A stretch of DNA of 64,000 bases from Palsa-1150 sp036490515 (GCA_036490515.1 DASXDU010000004.1:139221-203220), one strand, 5' to 3'. Numbered from the stretch's first letter, positions 18,801 to 27,969 are shown. Translations and numbers: made by a program. The notes: generated from the sequence alone by a model not told the origin.

Positions 18801-21800
18801 TGCCCCGGCCCGCCGCGTCCCAGACCGCGCGGAGCTCGCGCTCCACCTCGGGGCGCTCCTCGTCGGTCACGAGGTCGACGGCGCGCTCGAAGAGCGGCGC
18901 GGCGTCGCCGTGGCCGCCCTCGCCGACGCGGGCGCGGGCGAGCGCGAGGAGGGCCTGCGCCCGGCGGGCCGACGAGACGCGCGTCGAGAGGCGCTCGACG
19001 AGGGCCGGCACGCGGCGGACCGCGGCGTCGGCGTCGACGACGAGGTGGTCGTCGTCCGGGTCGCGGAGAGCCGCGTCCACCGCGGCGCGCGCGCGGAGCG
19101 AGTCGTCGCCCACGGCCTCCGCGAGCGCTGCGACGAGCCGAAGAACGGGTACGCCGGCGTTCGCGTGGAGCACCTCGGCTGCGTCGAGGAGCTTCGCCGC
19201 ACGGGCGGGAGACTCCGCCGCGAGCGCGAGCTTCGGGGCGCGCTCCACGAGCACCGCGAACTCGTCGACGTCGGCGTCGCAGACGTACGCGCGCTCGACC
19301 GAGGCCATCGCGCCGTCGGCGTCGCCGAAGAGGTCGAGGGCGAGGACGGCGAACGCGATGGCGATGCGCGCCCCCTCGGGGCCGTCGACGCGCCCGGTGA
19401 TGGATCGGGCGGCCCGCTGGAGGCGCATCTGGAGGCCGTCGAGCTCCTCGGGGCCGAAGCGCAGCAGATCGGCGGCCGCGTCGCGCAGCAGGCCGACCGT
19501 GGCGACGTTCGGCGAGGCCACCGCCGCGCGCAGAAGGACGTCCACCTTGCGGCGCGCGCCCTCCTCGCCGTCGCCGGCGATGCTCGCAGCGCGGAGGAGC
19601 CACCCGGCCTTCGCCGCGGAGTGGTCCGCGCGTTCGGCGACCTGCTCCACCGTTCGCACGGCCTGCGGACGGTCCCCCGCGCGCTCCGCGGCCCGCGCGA
19701 GGAGCTGGAACGACGAGCCCTCCGACGGCACCGCGTGGAACGCCTGCGCCGCGTGCTTGAGGGCGAGGGCGTGCTCGCCGCGGCGCTCGAAGAAGCGCGC
19801 GCCACGGTAGTGCGCGGCCCGCCGGCCGAACCGCCCGAGCGCGCGGCGGGCGATCACCTCGTAGAGGCCGGAGAGGGCGGCGTGCTCGCGGGTGCGATCG
19901 ACGGCGCGCTCGGCGACGGCCAGGGCCGCCGCGTGCATCGGGTTGCGGGCGACGCCGCGCGCGGCCAGATCGAAGGCGAGTCGGGGCTCGCCGTTGGCGA
20001 GGGCGGCGCGTGCGACGTCGGTCGCGATGGCCGCCGCGGTGGGCGCGTCGGGCTCCGTCTCGATGACCTGCGCGAGGTAGTCGAACGCGAACGGGGCCCC
20101 GGCGAACGCGACGAGGTCCTGCGCGAGGGTCGCGTGTCCCCTGTGCGGCGCGAGCCGGGCGGCGCGCTGCCAGGCCGCGACGGCGCCGACCCTGTCCTCC
20201 GCGAGATCCCAGAGCGCCGCGCCGAGATCGCGCCACGCGAAGGACGCAGCGTCCCCGTCGATCGCGACCGAGCGCTCCGCCTTCGCCTGGAGACGCCACA
20301 GCTGCGCGTCGGGCCCGAGGGGTCGGCCCTCGAGGCGCGCGAGATGTGCGTCGACGACCTCGGGCGCGATCCCCTCCTGCGCGGCCTGCGCGACGATGCG
20401 GGCGTGACCCTCGTCGTCGCCGAGCGACTCGCGAAGGTCGGCCAGGCGCACGAGGAGAGCAACGCGCTCGGCGCCCTCGGCGCCGCAGGCCGTCCAGCGC
20501 TCGAGCACGGCCGCGACGAACGCGGCGTCGGGTGCCAGCTCGCCGACCGCCAGCATCGCGGCGCGTAGGGCCTCCACCCGCGGGCCGAACACGTCGAGCG
20601 CGCGGCGCGCGAGGACGGCTCCCCGGTCGACGTCGAGCCTCACGAGCTCGCGCAGCGCCTGCGCGAAGCGTGCGGCGAGCCAGCTGGTGGGCTGGGGCTG
20701 CGAGAGGAGCCACGCGAGCGTGTCACCGAGGCGGCCGCCGTCGTGCGAGCGAACGAGCCTGTCGAGGAGCGCGTCGACGGTCGCGCGATCGCCGGGGCGC
20801 AAGGCGACGGTGCGCTGCGTCCAGCCGGCGGAGAGCGCGGTCTCGCCGAGCGCGTCGAGCGCTGCGGCGAGGGCTCCGCACCAGGCCGCGCGCGGGCCGA
20901 CGACGGTGACGGCTCGCTCGAGGGCCGCCGCGGCGCCCCGGTCGTGCTCGGCGCGGAGCAGGACGTCGGCGAGCGTCGCGACGGCGCGCGCGCTCGTCGG
21001 ATCGGCGTGGACGGCCAGCTCCGCGAGGCGCCGCGCGGTGCCCGGGTCGTTCGCACGCAGGGCGCGATCCGCCGCGGTCGTGAGCAGGACGGCCCGGATG
21101 GCCGGAGATGCCGTCGAGGCCACCCGCTCGAGCGCTGCGGCCTGCGCCTGCTCCTCCCCGCTCCGGATCGCGCGGATCCACCCGGCGGCCGTCGCCGAGC
21201 GCGACGAGCTCCCGTCGTCCTCGCGCGCGTACGGGACGTCGGTGTCCGCGGGGACCTCGCCGCCGTGCATCGCCTCGAGCGCCGCGGTGGCCTCGTCGCA
21301 CTGCGCGTCGACCGCGAGGGCCGCCAGGTATGCCGCCGAGGCGCGCGCGGCGTCGGCGAGCGGGCCCGCGCAGAGCCGCGCGAGATCCACGAGGCACGCC
21401 GCGCGGTCCGCAGGCGCCCCCGTCGTCGACCGAACGACGAGGCGCGCGGCGACGACCTCGAGGAGACCGAGATCGAGCAGGAGCGCGTCGAACGCCTCGC
21501 TCCCCTCACCGTCGAAGCGCCCGTCCAGGTGCTCGTCGAGCGCCGCAGCGAGGGCCCGCGGGTGCGCGTGGGCGGCCACGGCCGCGGTTCGGCGGCGCGC
21601 CTGCACGACGGCCGCGCGCTCGGGGTCCTTCGCGGCGATCTGGCGCGCGTGCTCGCGCCACACCTCGTCGGACGCGTCCAGCTTGCCCCGGCGCTCGAGC
21701 GCCTCGGCGAGGGCCTGGACGGCCCGGCCGCTCCGCGCGTCGATCGAGAAGGCGCGCCAGAGATCCTCGAGCTCGGACTCGTCGTTGCCCTGCATGGTGC

Positions 21801-22455
21801 GGCGGCGCGCGGCCTCCACGTAGGCTTCCGCCGCCATCCCCGGCGCGACCGCGTCGGGCTCCCAGTCGGCGAGGGCGCCGAGCAGCTCCGCCGGGAGCGG
21901 GTCCTCGGGCGCGATCGGGATGGCTGCTTCGAACGCCGACGCCGCCCCTGCCGCCGCGCCGGCCCGCGCCTTGAGCACGCCGGTCCGCACGAGGACGTAG
22001 GCAGCTTCCGCGGCCTCGACGTCCGTCATCGCTGCGATCGGCCGCAGCGCGTTGGCCGCCCGCCCAGGCTCGCCGAGGCTCTCGAACCAGGCGGCGAGCT
22101 CTCGCCGGAGCTCCACGTCGTCGCCGAGCTTGAGCGCCTGGACCGCGAGCTCCACCGCCTCGTCCAGATCGCGATCGCGCGAGGCCAGCCATCGCGCGAG
22201 GGCGACGCTCGCCTCGCGGATCGCCGCCGCGCCCTCGGCGGCGCGCGCCTCCTCGACGCGTGCACGGAGCCAGGCCTCCTGCGCGCGTTGCCCCGTCCGG
22301 CGCTCGAGCGCCTTGGGTGCGAACGTCGTGCGCGCGGCGCCGGTGTGCTGCGTCGTCCACTCGGGCGGCGGCAGCGTGCCGCGCGTCGAGCGGGGCTCCT
22401 CCTCCGGGCCCCCGTTCGTCGACTCGCTGCCGGGGCGGCGATCGGACGGGATCAT
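15820..22455 (-). CDS. Giant TPR protein, 2211 residues
   Basis: A very long, Ala/Arg/Glu-rich soluble protein without signal peptide or membrane segment. From about residue 55 to 1650 it consists of helical-pair repeats of TPR/HAT type, for example AAAGAASAFEAAIPIAPEDP, LGRLKDACDELALLLNEWP and NAGALRYLADLLERQEEYDRA. A Pro/Ala/Glu linker (about residues 1680-1720) separates a distinct C-terminal domain of about 400 residues (around SVILAGDVREETPELRLALG, ASALPHNVLRLGLPPAEGRA, RTQRRLQELLGTANVAEY) of a type seen at the ends of other large deltaproteobacterial TPR proteins; its function is unknown to me. The ATG at 22455 follows sppA by 55 bp, and TACGAT 8 nt upstream could add an internal promoter. 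Likely a cytoplasmic scaffold for the envelope proteins encoded with it. Confidence 0.88.
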   Translation of the reverse strand: MIPSDRRPGSESTNGGPEEEPRSTRGTLPPPEWTTQHTGAARTTFAPKALERRTGQRAQEAWLRARVEEARAAEGAAAIREASVALARWLASRDRDLDEAVELAVQALKLGDDVELRRELAAWFESLGEPGRAANALRPIAAMTDVEAAEAAYVLVRTGVLKARAGAAAGAASAFEAAIPIAPEDPLPAELLGALADWEPDAVAPGMAAEAYVEAARRRTMQGNDESELEDLWRAFSIDARSGRAVQALAEALERRGKLDASDEVWREHARQIAAKDPERAAVVQARRRTAAVAAHAHPRALAAALDEHLDGRFDGEGSEAFDALLLDLGLLEVVAARLVVRSTTGAPADRAACLVDLARLCAGPLADAARASAAYLAALAVDAQCDEATAALEAMHGGEVPADTDVPYAREDDGSSSRSATAAGWIRAIRSGEEQAQAAALERVASTASPAIRAVLLTTAADRALRANDPGTARRLAELAVHADPTSARAVATLADVLLRAEHDRGAAAALERAVTVVGPRAAWCGALAAALDALGETALSAGWTQRTVALRPGDRATVDALLDRLVRSHDGGRLGDTLAWLLSQPQPTSWLAARFAQALRELVRLDVDRGAVLARRALDVFGPRVEALRAAMLAVGELAPDAAFVAAVLERWTACGAEGAERVALLVRLADLRESLGDDEGHARIVAQAAQEGIAPEVVDAHLARLEGRPLGPDAQLWRLQAKAERSVAIDGDAASFAWRDLGAALWDLAEDRVGAVAAWQRAARLAPHRGHATLAQDLVAFAGAPFAFDYLAQVIETEPDAPTAAAIATDVARAALANGEPRLAFDLAARGVARNPMHAAALAVAERAVDRTREHAALSGLYEVIARRALGRFGRRAAHYRGARFFERRGEHALALKHAAQAFHAVPSEGSSFQLLARAAERAGDRPQAVRTVEQVAERADHSAAKAGWLLRAASIAGDGEEGARRKVDVLLRAAVASPNVATVGLLRDAAADLLRFGPEELDGLQMRLQRAARSITGRVDGPEGARIAIAFAVLALDLFGDADGAMASVERAYVCDADVDEFAVLVERAPKLALAAESPARAAKLLDAAEVLHANAGVPVLRLVAALAEAVGDDSLRARAAVDAALRDPDDDHLVVDADAAVRRVPALVERLSTRVSSARRAQALLALARARVGEGGHGDAAPLFERAVDLVTDEERPEVERELRAVWDAAGRGSEIEARVQREAASSEASPAMRADRWTEIAERRETRGDRPGAVRALLEACKLDPDPMHRWSSLERVAELAGDDEARVAALDQIAARVGDDGRVPVFKRLARAHERRGDLDAAADAWGRVLAIDADDEEADHAVEAVVVARGQYDRLVDHLARRAERLSGHSGMREMLRAVRLRRAAILEQRLGRLKDACDELALLLNEWPDNAGALRYLADLLERQEEYDRAAPLWRRAAAVEGDPGERDELELRAGRASMAAGDLEAAFTHANTVLARTPFNQAALDLRVEVARALGADVDLGDSLEAIAASERVDDRTRSDLLLEASQASARAGDVRLALERARRAAEAAPDRATPQLLARGLEYRMRGPGAPDEAHRTIEELSRIREPLGPDDDALRSFLLAEALDVVQGGGAGMNELQTTRASVGDHPLVALGMAERLLAVGQHAHAVEFYKHALAGPLLELRRVGVVAIAAGDAALRSSRIQDAAQFFAVAMQHQDTHAAATQRLSVVAGLQRAAMRVTLPPANATSGAPERLLTPGEHLAVRPAAAPPTAVAAPPPAAAPPPPAVAEAPPEPPEPPPVVSPGPDMATEVLEAAVRSATTPGARARARLALGRRRLEAGDARSAEPLLWEALADGLPDAGEVLAQMLVVATDRARDLVRVRRQQVALETGDIGRLEDLHAAALADDDRVFARAVEHVLRAFDPGAGPLPPPPLASQPEQPGIFALLARPSMDASGEALSLVWEGAMQLFVRDAASYGITGVERVVPGPTSAIARLYDAAMRALDAPRIPLFVPRATAGTPVSHVAVLQPPSVILAGDVREETPELRLALGRGMASALPHNVLRLGLPPAEGRALVAAMRAAFGPPDIGQRVDPRAARLAESFWQIVPARTQRRLQELLGTANVAEYEELVARAHQCGRRVGLFLAGDFAVAARALLSESGARADEPPSRPSLRHLCDEVPALADLLRLAVSPEYASARWHDVAPQSPRGTLSSGRFSLF

Positions 22456-22510
22456 CCGAGGCGATCGTACGCCAGGTCTTCGGCGGCAGGCACGGAACCG
22501 TCCGGGACGT

Positions 22511-24325
22511 TCACTGCACGGTGAGGGCGAACGGCAAGGCGCAGAGCACGTGCTCGCGGCCCGCCAGCGGGGCCATGGCGGAGACGAAGGGAAGGATCTC
22601 CGCAGGGAGCTGCGCGCGGACGAGGTCCGCCGCGGTCGGCGCGCCGATCGGGGGCACGCCCGCGGCGGGCGCTCGGCCCTGGAGCTCGTCCTCGGCGAGC
22701 GCGTCGAGGAGCCCGCCGCTCTCGCCAGCGACGGCCACGCGCGCGTCGGGCGGCAACGACGCGAGCGTCTTGGCCCGCGCGATGGCGTCGGAGAGCCCCC
22801 CCAGCTCGTCGACGAGGCCGCGCGCCTTGCCGTCGCGACCGCTGAAGAGGCGGCCCTCGGCCGAGGCAGCGACCTTCTCCACGGGGATGTTCCGGCCTTC
22901 CGCGACGCGCGCGAGGAAGAGATCGTAGACGCCCGTCATGGTGCCGAGCACCCGCTCGCGGGTCGCGTCGTCCCACGGCACGAAGAGCGACTCGTACGCG
23001 GCGCGTGCCGCGGCCTTCGGGTCGCCCACCTTCGCCGGGAGGGTCTCGGCATGCACGCCGAGGCGTGCGAGCGCCCGATCCCCCGAGACCTTGCCGCCGA
23101 CGACGCCGATCGAGCCGACGATGCTCGCGTCCTCGGCGTAGACGACGTTGCCCGTCGACGCGAGGTAGTAGCCCCCGCTCGCCGCCATGCTGCCCACGCT
23201 GACGACCACCGGCTTCTTCGCGCGGACCCGCATGAGCTCGTGCCAGAGGAGATCGCTCGCGAGCGCGCTCCCGCCGGGCGAGTCGATGCGGAGGACGACC
23301 GCCTTCACGTCGTCGTCCTTCTCGAGCCGCGCGAGGCTCCGCACGAGGCGCCGCTCGACGATGCCGCCCGACTCCGCGAGGAGCCCGCCGCCGCCGTTCA
23401 TCGTGATGGCGCCGTTCGCCCGCACCAGCGCCACGGGCGCGGAGCCCAGCGACTCGCCCGCGAGCGTCCGGAGGATGTCCGTGAGGTCGTCCCCTCCCCC
23501 CGCGGCGGCTCCGGCCCCCAGGCGCACCTGCGCGCGCACCGCGCCGCTCTCCTTCTCGAGCGCGTCGCGCGCGTCCTCGAAGTACCCGACCGCGTCGACG
23601 AGGCCCTTCTCCTTCGCGGCCGGGGCCGCGTAGGGCCCGTCCTCCGGCACGTCGGCCGCGACCGCGGGGCGCGCGGACTCGATGCCGCCGAGCCACGTCG
23701 TACGCATGTCGACGAGCGTCGACTGGAGCGACTCGCGCGCCTCCGGGCTGGGGCCGTCGCGGGTGAACGGCTCTTCGGCGCCCTTGTACTTGCCGACCTG
23801 GAGGAAGTCGACGTCGAGGCCGAGCGTGTCGGCGAGGAGCTGGTGGAAGTAGATGCTCTGCGCGGCCAGGCCGATCGCGTCGACGCTCGCTGCCGGCGAG
23901 AGCCAGACCTTCGTGCACGACCGCGCCGCGAGGTAGAGGGTGCCGTTCGACAGGTCGTCGGCGTGGCACCAGACGGGCATCTTCGCGCCGAGCGCACCGA
24001 GGAGCGTGCCGATCTCCTCGGCCCGCGCGAGGCCCACGCGCGTCGTCCCGAGGCGCACGAGCACGCCCTTCACGTCCTTGTCGCGCGAGAGCTGCTCGAC
24101 CTCGTGCACCGCGTCGTAGAAGGTGGTGCCCTTCGCGGAGAGCCCGAGCAGGCCGCTCGACGCTTCCTCGGGGACACCCTCCGAGAGGTCGAGGACCGCG
24201 ATCGCGGGCCCTCGCCGCGGTTCGCCCTGGTCGGCGCCGCCCGCCGGGGCCGCCTTCCGGCGCCCCTCGCATGCAAGGAGCGCCGGCACGAGCAGCGACA
24301 GGACCGCCGCGTGCGACGGACGCAT
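22511..24325 (-). CDS. sppA: Signal peptide peptidase SppA-type (S49) lipoprotein
   Basis: 604 residues with two S49 domains in tandem, the long (67K-like) SppA form. The N-terminus MRPSHAAVLSLLVPALLAC is a lipoprotein signal peptide with Cys 19, unlike the membrane-anchored E. coli protein. The first domain carries the catalytic lysine region FLQVGKYKGAEEPFTRDGPS; the second has the nucleophile motif VGSMAASGGYYLAST after VVLRIDSPGGSALASDLLWH. Together they form the Ser/Lys dyad. SppA degrades cleaved signal peptides and probably other membrane-embedded fragments. Its ATG directly follows the stop of the zinc-ribbon/TPR gene with no gap, so translation is coupled. The association with a giant TPR protein and lipoproteins suggests a specialised role, an inference. 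Confidence 0.93.
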   Translation of the reverse strand: MRPSHAAVLSLLVPALLACEGRRKAAPAGGADQGEPRRGPAIAVLDLSEGVPEEASSGLLGLSAKGTTFYDAVHEVEQLSRDKDVKGVLVRLGTTRVGLARAEEIGTLLGALGAKMPVWCHADDLSNGTLYLAARSCTKVWLSPAASVDAIGLAAQSIYFHQLLADTLGLDVDFLQVGKYKGAEEPFTRDGPSPEARESLQSTLVDMRTTWLGGIESARPAVAADVPEDGPYAAPAAKEKGLVDAVGYFEDARDALEKESGAVRAQVRLGAGAAAGGGDDLTDILRTLAGESLGSAPVALVRANGAITMNGGGGLLAESGGIVERRLVRSLARLEKDDDVKAVVLRIDSPGGSALASDLLWHELMRVRAKKPVVVSVGSMAASGGYYLASTGNVVYAEDASIVGSIGVVGGKVSGDRALARLGVHAETLPAKVGDPKAAARAAYESLFVPWDDATRERVLGTMTGVYDLFLARVAEGRNIPVEKVAASAEGRLFSGRDGKARGLVDELGGLSDAIARAKTLASLPPDARVAVAGESGGLLDALAEDELQGRAPAAGVPPIGAPTAADLVRAQLPAEILPFVSAMAPLAGREHVLCALPFALTVQ

Positions 24326-26494
24326 CTAGAGGCCTTCGTTTTCGCCGGACGACGCAGGTTTGGGGGCGGGCGCGGGGGCAGGCGCGGGCGCCGGCGCGGG
24401 GGCAGGCTCGCCGCTCGCGGCGGGAGCGGCGGTCGGGGCGGGGGCCGGCTCGGCGCGCGTCTTCACGTAGGCAGGGTAGGTCCCCTCCGGGAAGCGATCG
24501 ACGATCTCCTTGTAGTTGTGGACCGCGCCCCCACGGTCGCCGCTCGCCCACTGCGTGTCGGCCATGCCGAGGAGCGCCGGCAGGTACGACGGGTTCACCG
24601 CGAGCGCTCGCTTGTACGCGCCGATCGCACCGGCCGAATCGCCCTGCGCGCGGGCCACGTCCCCGAGCCCCGAGAGCGCCTCGGAGTCGCCCGGGTTGCG
24701 CGATACGAGCGCCTCGTAGATGAGCCGCGCGTGGGCCCAGTCGCCCTTCTTGATGGCCTGCGCCGCCGCCTGCATGCCGCCGCGGCCTTCGGGGATCGCG
24801 GCCGGCTCGCCGCCCCCGGCGCCCGCCGACGGAGGCGGAGGCCGCGGCGGCAGCGCGCTGAGCTCGATGTGCGGGATGTTGGCCGCCACGCCGCCGTCGA
24901 GCGCGGCCTTCGCGGGACTCTTGTCGAGGAACGCGTGGAGATCGGGCAGGAGCGGGTACGGGCGGGTGAGCGCATCGAGCTTGCCGAGCTCCGTGCGCGC
25001 CGACGCAACGTCCCCCGAGCGGGCGAGCGCGTAGACGAGCGCCGCGCGGGCGCGCCCCGCGTTCCCCTCGCCCGCTGCCGCCAGCCGGAGGCGATCGATC
25101 ACGGTCGACCAGAGCGGGTCGGTCTCGGAGAGATCGAGCGCGGCCAGGACGTACGCCGTCTCGGGCTGCGATGCCTGCGCCGAGACCTTCGGGACGTAGC
25201 TCCGCGCCGCGTCCCGTTCGCCCACGATGCGGAGCGCGTCGATCTTCGCGCGGAGCGCCGCGGGGTCCTCCGGTGCGGCGGCGACGGCGTCGTCGGCCGC
25301 CTTTCGCAGCCGCGATACGCGGTCGGCCAGCTGCGCCTTTGCCGCGCGCTGCTTGTCGATCGCGTCCGGCGGAAGGAGGCGCAGGTCGAGCCACGGCACG
25401 TCGGACTTCGCTGCGGCCACGCGCGCCTCGTCGAGGAGCACGCGCGGGTCGTGCTCGGCCAGCGCGCTCGCCTTGTCGAAGTCCTCCTGCGCCTGATCGA
25501 GGTTGCCGTCGCTCATCGCCTTCTCGCCGTCGGCGACGAAGGCCTGTGCGCGCGGGTCGAGCTGCGGCACCGCGGCGGCGGTGCGGCCCGCGAGGTACGG
25601 CTTGGCGACGACCCACGCGACCACGCCCACGGCCATGAGCAGCACCGCGGCGACGATCCAGCCGCCCACGCGCCGGCGGCCCGGGATCGCGTCCACCTCG
25701 TCGGTCGTCGACGGCTGCCACGCGCGCGTGGGGACGTCGCGTTCGTCGACTGCATCTTGCGGGGGCCCGATGGGTCGCGTGGGGGGCGGAAGCGGCGAGG
25801 TCGTCTCGATCGCGGCGGGCGGCGGGCGGGGCGTCGGCGCCGGGCGCCGGATCGTGACGGGATCCTCGGCCGGCAGGTGGGCTCCCGTGGCCTGCCCGAA
25901 CGCGTAGGGCGTGGCGTTGACGACGGTCACGGGCTCCGGCGCGATGGGAACGGCACGCGGCGGAGGAGCCGGCGGGGGTACGCCCTGATCGACGGGTCGA
26001 AGCGTGTCGATCTTCCTGCGCTGCGGCGGGGGCGGCGGCGCGTTCGACGGCGCGGGGCCGTAGGACGCCGTGCGCTTCGGGAACGCGGGCGACGGTGTGA
26101 TGTCCGGAACGGCCGCGGCAGGCGGTACGCGCGCGGTCGGCACCGTCATGCCCGCCGGCGGCGGACGACTCGACGTGCGCCCCTCGAAGAAGGGCTCGAG
26201 CTCGGCGATGGAGCCGAGCGCCCGGGGCGGCGCAGCGCCGCGTGTCAGGACGTCCGACTTTCCGACCTGCTTTGCCAGGATGGCGCGCTGGAGCTCCCGC
26301 AGCGTCAGGAACATCAGCTGCTGTCCCGCCGCGGTCCGCACCATCCACTTGTCGCTGCCGCCCGGGGCCGCGTCGCCCCCGCGCACCTTGAACTGGTGCC
26401 CGCAGTTCGTGCAGCGCACCGTCGTGCCGCGCCCGCTGACGAGCGCGTCGTCGAACTCATACTCGGTCTTGCAGCGCTCGCACTGGACGTCCAT
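24326..26494 (-). CDS. MJ0042 zinc-ribbon / GYF-like / TPR single-pass membrane protein
   Basis: 722 residues from the ATG at 26494. It begins with an MJ0042-type zinc ribbon (VQCERCKTEYEFDDALV ... VRCTNCGHQFKV: four Cys), then a GYF_2-like segment (KWMVRTAAGQQLMFLTLREL), a long Pro/Ala/Arg-rich region (about residues 100-270), one membrane helix (VGGWIVAAVLLMAVGVVAWVV, about residue 280) and a periplasmic-side helical TPR region, ending in an AP-repeat tail. This zinc-ribbon/GYF architecture is typical of myxobacterial regulatory membrane proteins. It is the first gene of the long minus-strand operon; its stop codon abuts the sppA ATG. Topology (ribbon in cytoplasm, TPR outside) is inferred. 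Confidence 0.88.
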   Translation of the reverse strand: MDVQCERCKTEYEFDDALVSGRGTTVRCTNCGHQFKVRGGDAAPGGSDKWMVRTAAGQQLMFLTLRELQRAILAKQVGKSDVLTRGAAPPRALGSIAELEPFFEGRTSSRPPPAGMTVPTARVPPAAAVPDITPSPAFPKRTASYGPAPSNAPPPPPQRRKIDTLRPVDQGVPPPAPPPRAVPIAPEPVTVVNATPYAFGQATGAHLPAEDPVTIRRPAPTPRPPPAAIETTSPLPPPTRPIGPPQDAVDERDVPTRAWQPSTTDEVDAIPGRRRVGGWIVAAVLLMAVGVVAWVVAKPYLAGRTAAAVPQLDPRAQAFVADGEKAMSDGNLDQAQEDFDKASALAEHDPRVLLDEARVAAAKSDVPWLDLRLLPPDAIDKQRAAKAQLADRVSRLRKAADDAVAAAPEDPAALRAKIDALRIVGERDAARSYVPKVSAQASQPETAYVLAALDLSETDPLWSTVIDRLRLAAAGEGNAGRARAALVYALARSGDVASARTELGKLDALTRPYPLLPDLHAFLDKSPAKAALDGGVAANIPHIELSALPPRPPPPSAGAGGGEPAAIPEGRGGMQAAAQAIKKGDWAHARLIYEALVSRNPGDSEALSGLGDVARAQGDSAGAIGAYKRALAVNPSYLPALLGMADTQWASGDRGGAVHNYKEIVDRFPEGTYPAYVKTRAEPAPAPTAAPAASGEPAPAPAPAPAPAPAPKPASSGENEGL

Positions 26495-26558
26495 CACACA
26501 CTCACGCCACCCGTGCGTCGGCCGCAAGCGCGGGGGGCGGCCTTCGGTGAGGAGCCCA

Positions 26559-26588
26559 ACGTTAACACGCGCGTTCCGATGGTGTCGA
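26559..26588 (-). promoter_or_regulatory. Candidate promoter of the zinc-ribbon/SppA/TPR operon
   Basis: TCGACA (26583-26588), 18-bp spacer, TAACGT (26559-26564) on the minus strand, 64 nt from the ATG at 26494. -35 matches consensus at 5 of 6 positions; -10 is moderate. Confidence 0.4.
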
Positions 26589-26805
26589 TTCGTCGTGCGT
26601 GCGCCGAGCGCGCGCTGCCGTGGCGGCTCCGGGCAGACGGGTAGCCCCGGCCTCTGCCGGGGGAGCGGGACAATCCGTCCCTGGCTCCGCCCCTGGCCGG
26701 AGCGTGACCGCTGACGTGGCTCCGTGCGTGAACCCTCGTGCACAGGCGGGCGACGAGCCTCGCGATCTTTCGAGCGGCGCTCAGCTCGCGTGGAGGCACG
26801 TGCGT

Positions 26806-26814
26806 TGCTAAAGT
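26806..26814 (+). promoter_or_regulatory. Candidate extended -10 (TGC TAAAGT)
   Basis: TGC TAAAGT lies 44 nt before the ATG at 26859; the same TAAAGT hexamer is the -10 proposed for tRNA-Asp. No -35 seen. Confidence 0.4.
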
Positions 26815-26858
26815 CAGCGCCGTGGGCTCGGGTCACGTGTGCTCGGAGTGGTGAGGCG

Positions 26859-27938
26859 ATGAAACGACTCCTTCTCGGCGTGGGCTTGCTCGGTGCGGCG
26901 GCATTCCTCTTCGGGTGCCCGATCTATCCGGGAAACGAACAACGGGTCTGCCAGGGGGACGGCTGCTACAGCTGCCCGGACACGACCTACTCCGGCGCGT
27001 GCATCACGTGGCAGTGCAGCACGGACAGCGACTGCGACTCCGGGTACGTGTGCAACGACCAGAACCAGTGCGTCCAGGCGTCCACCACGACGGACGCCGG
27101 CTCCGGGGACTGCAGCACGAACGGCTGCCCCGATGGGTACGTGTGCAAGCTCTCGAACAGCGTCGCCCAGTGCGTGCCGACGAGCAGCGGAGGGTCGGAC
27201 GCCGGAGTCGACTCGTCGCCGCCCCCCGTCGAGGCGGGGACGGACGCGACGGACGCCGCCTTGGACGTCGGCAACCTCACCGGGCCCTGCAACGCCGACT
27301 CCGACTGCGGCGGGACCGGCGAGCGATGCGTCGACGGCACGTGCACGCCGCGCGCGAACCTCTGCTCCGACGGAACGCAGTGCAACGCGACGGGCTCATC
27401 GTGCGTCGACGGCATCTGCGAGGTCACGTGCAGCGCCACGACCCCGTGCCCGTCCGGCTACGGCTGCGACTTCACGCGCGGCGTCTGCAACCTGAATGCG
27501 GGCCCCTGCACCGGGTCGGGGACGTCCTCCTGCCAGGGCGGCGCGACCTGCGTCGAGGGGCACTGCGTGCCTCCCTGCGCGTCCACAGGCGAGGGGGGCA
27601 CTGCCTGCGTCGCCGGCCAGGTGTGCGTCAACGGCGGCTGCATCCCCGACCAGGGCGCGACCTTCACGTGCGCCAACGATGGCGACGAAGGGCAGCTCGC
27701 GAACACGTGCCCGGACCAGTACACGTGCCTCCACCACGACTGCTACCCGTCCTGCGAGGTCGACTCGGGCGACTGCGTCAGCGCGACCGCGCCCACGGGC
27801 GCGACGTGCAAGAACGTGACGATCGAGACCGGCACCTACGCCGTGTGCGCCCCGACCGGGATGCTCGGCAGCGACTGCGATCCCTCGCAGGGCAAGGCCT
27901 GCTCGACCGGCGTCTGCATCAACGGCACCTGCAACTGA
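26859..27938 (+). CDS. Cys-rich lipoprotein with EGF/Dickkopf-like repeats
   Basis: 359 residues. The signal peptide MKRLLLGVGLLGAAAFLFGC has lipobox LFGC (Cys 20). The mature chain contains repeated Cys modules such as CSTDSDCDSGYVCNDQNQC, CSTNGCPDGYVC, CNADSDCGGTGERCVDGTC, CSATTPCPSGYGC and CVAGQVCVNGGC, about 46 cysteines altogether, separated by a Ser/Asp/Ala-rich linker (SSPPPVEAGTDATDAALDVG). This 'CxxDxDCxxGxxC' pattern is common in surface proteins of Polyangia, probably disulfide-bonded; no enzymatic function is indicated. A GAGG ribosome-binding site precedes the ATG. The next lipoprotein gene begins 44 bp downstream. Confidence 0.9.
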   Translation: MKRLLLGVGLLGAAAFLFGCPIYPGNEQRVCQGDGCYSCPDTTYSGACITWQCSTDSDCDSGYVCNDQNQCVQASTTTDAGSGDCSTNGCPDGYVCKLSNSVAQCVPTSSGGSDAGVDSSPPPVEAGTDATDAALDVGNLTGPCNADSDCGGTGERCVDGTCTPRANLCSDGTQCNATGSSCVDGICEVTCSATTPCPSGYGCDFTRGVCNLNAGPCTGSGTSSCQGGATCVEGHCVPPCASTGEGGTACVAGQVCVNGGCIPDQGATFTCANDGDEGQLANTCPDQYTCLHHDCYPSCEVDSGDCVSATAPTGATCKNVTIETGTYAVCAPTGMLGSDCDPSQGKACSTGVCINGTCN

Positions 27939-27969
27939 ACGCGGGACGGGACGGCGCCTCGTGCGCCGC

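Larger units (their letters stand above)
26495..26858. other. Divergent intergenic region
   Basis: 364 bp between the two divergent transcription units. It carries one candidate promoter in each direction (26559-26588 minus, 26806-26814 plus). I see no further gene, RNA or repeat in it. Confidence 0.6.

Noticed and set aside
15682..20568. 1628-codon plus-strand ORF antisense to the giant TPR gene
   Set aside because: Arg/Glu/Leu-rich shadow produced by high third-position GC; the opposite strand has the repeat structure of a real TPR protein.
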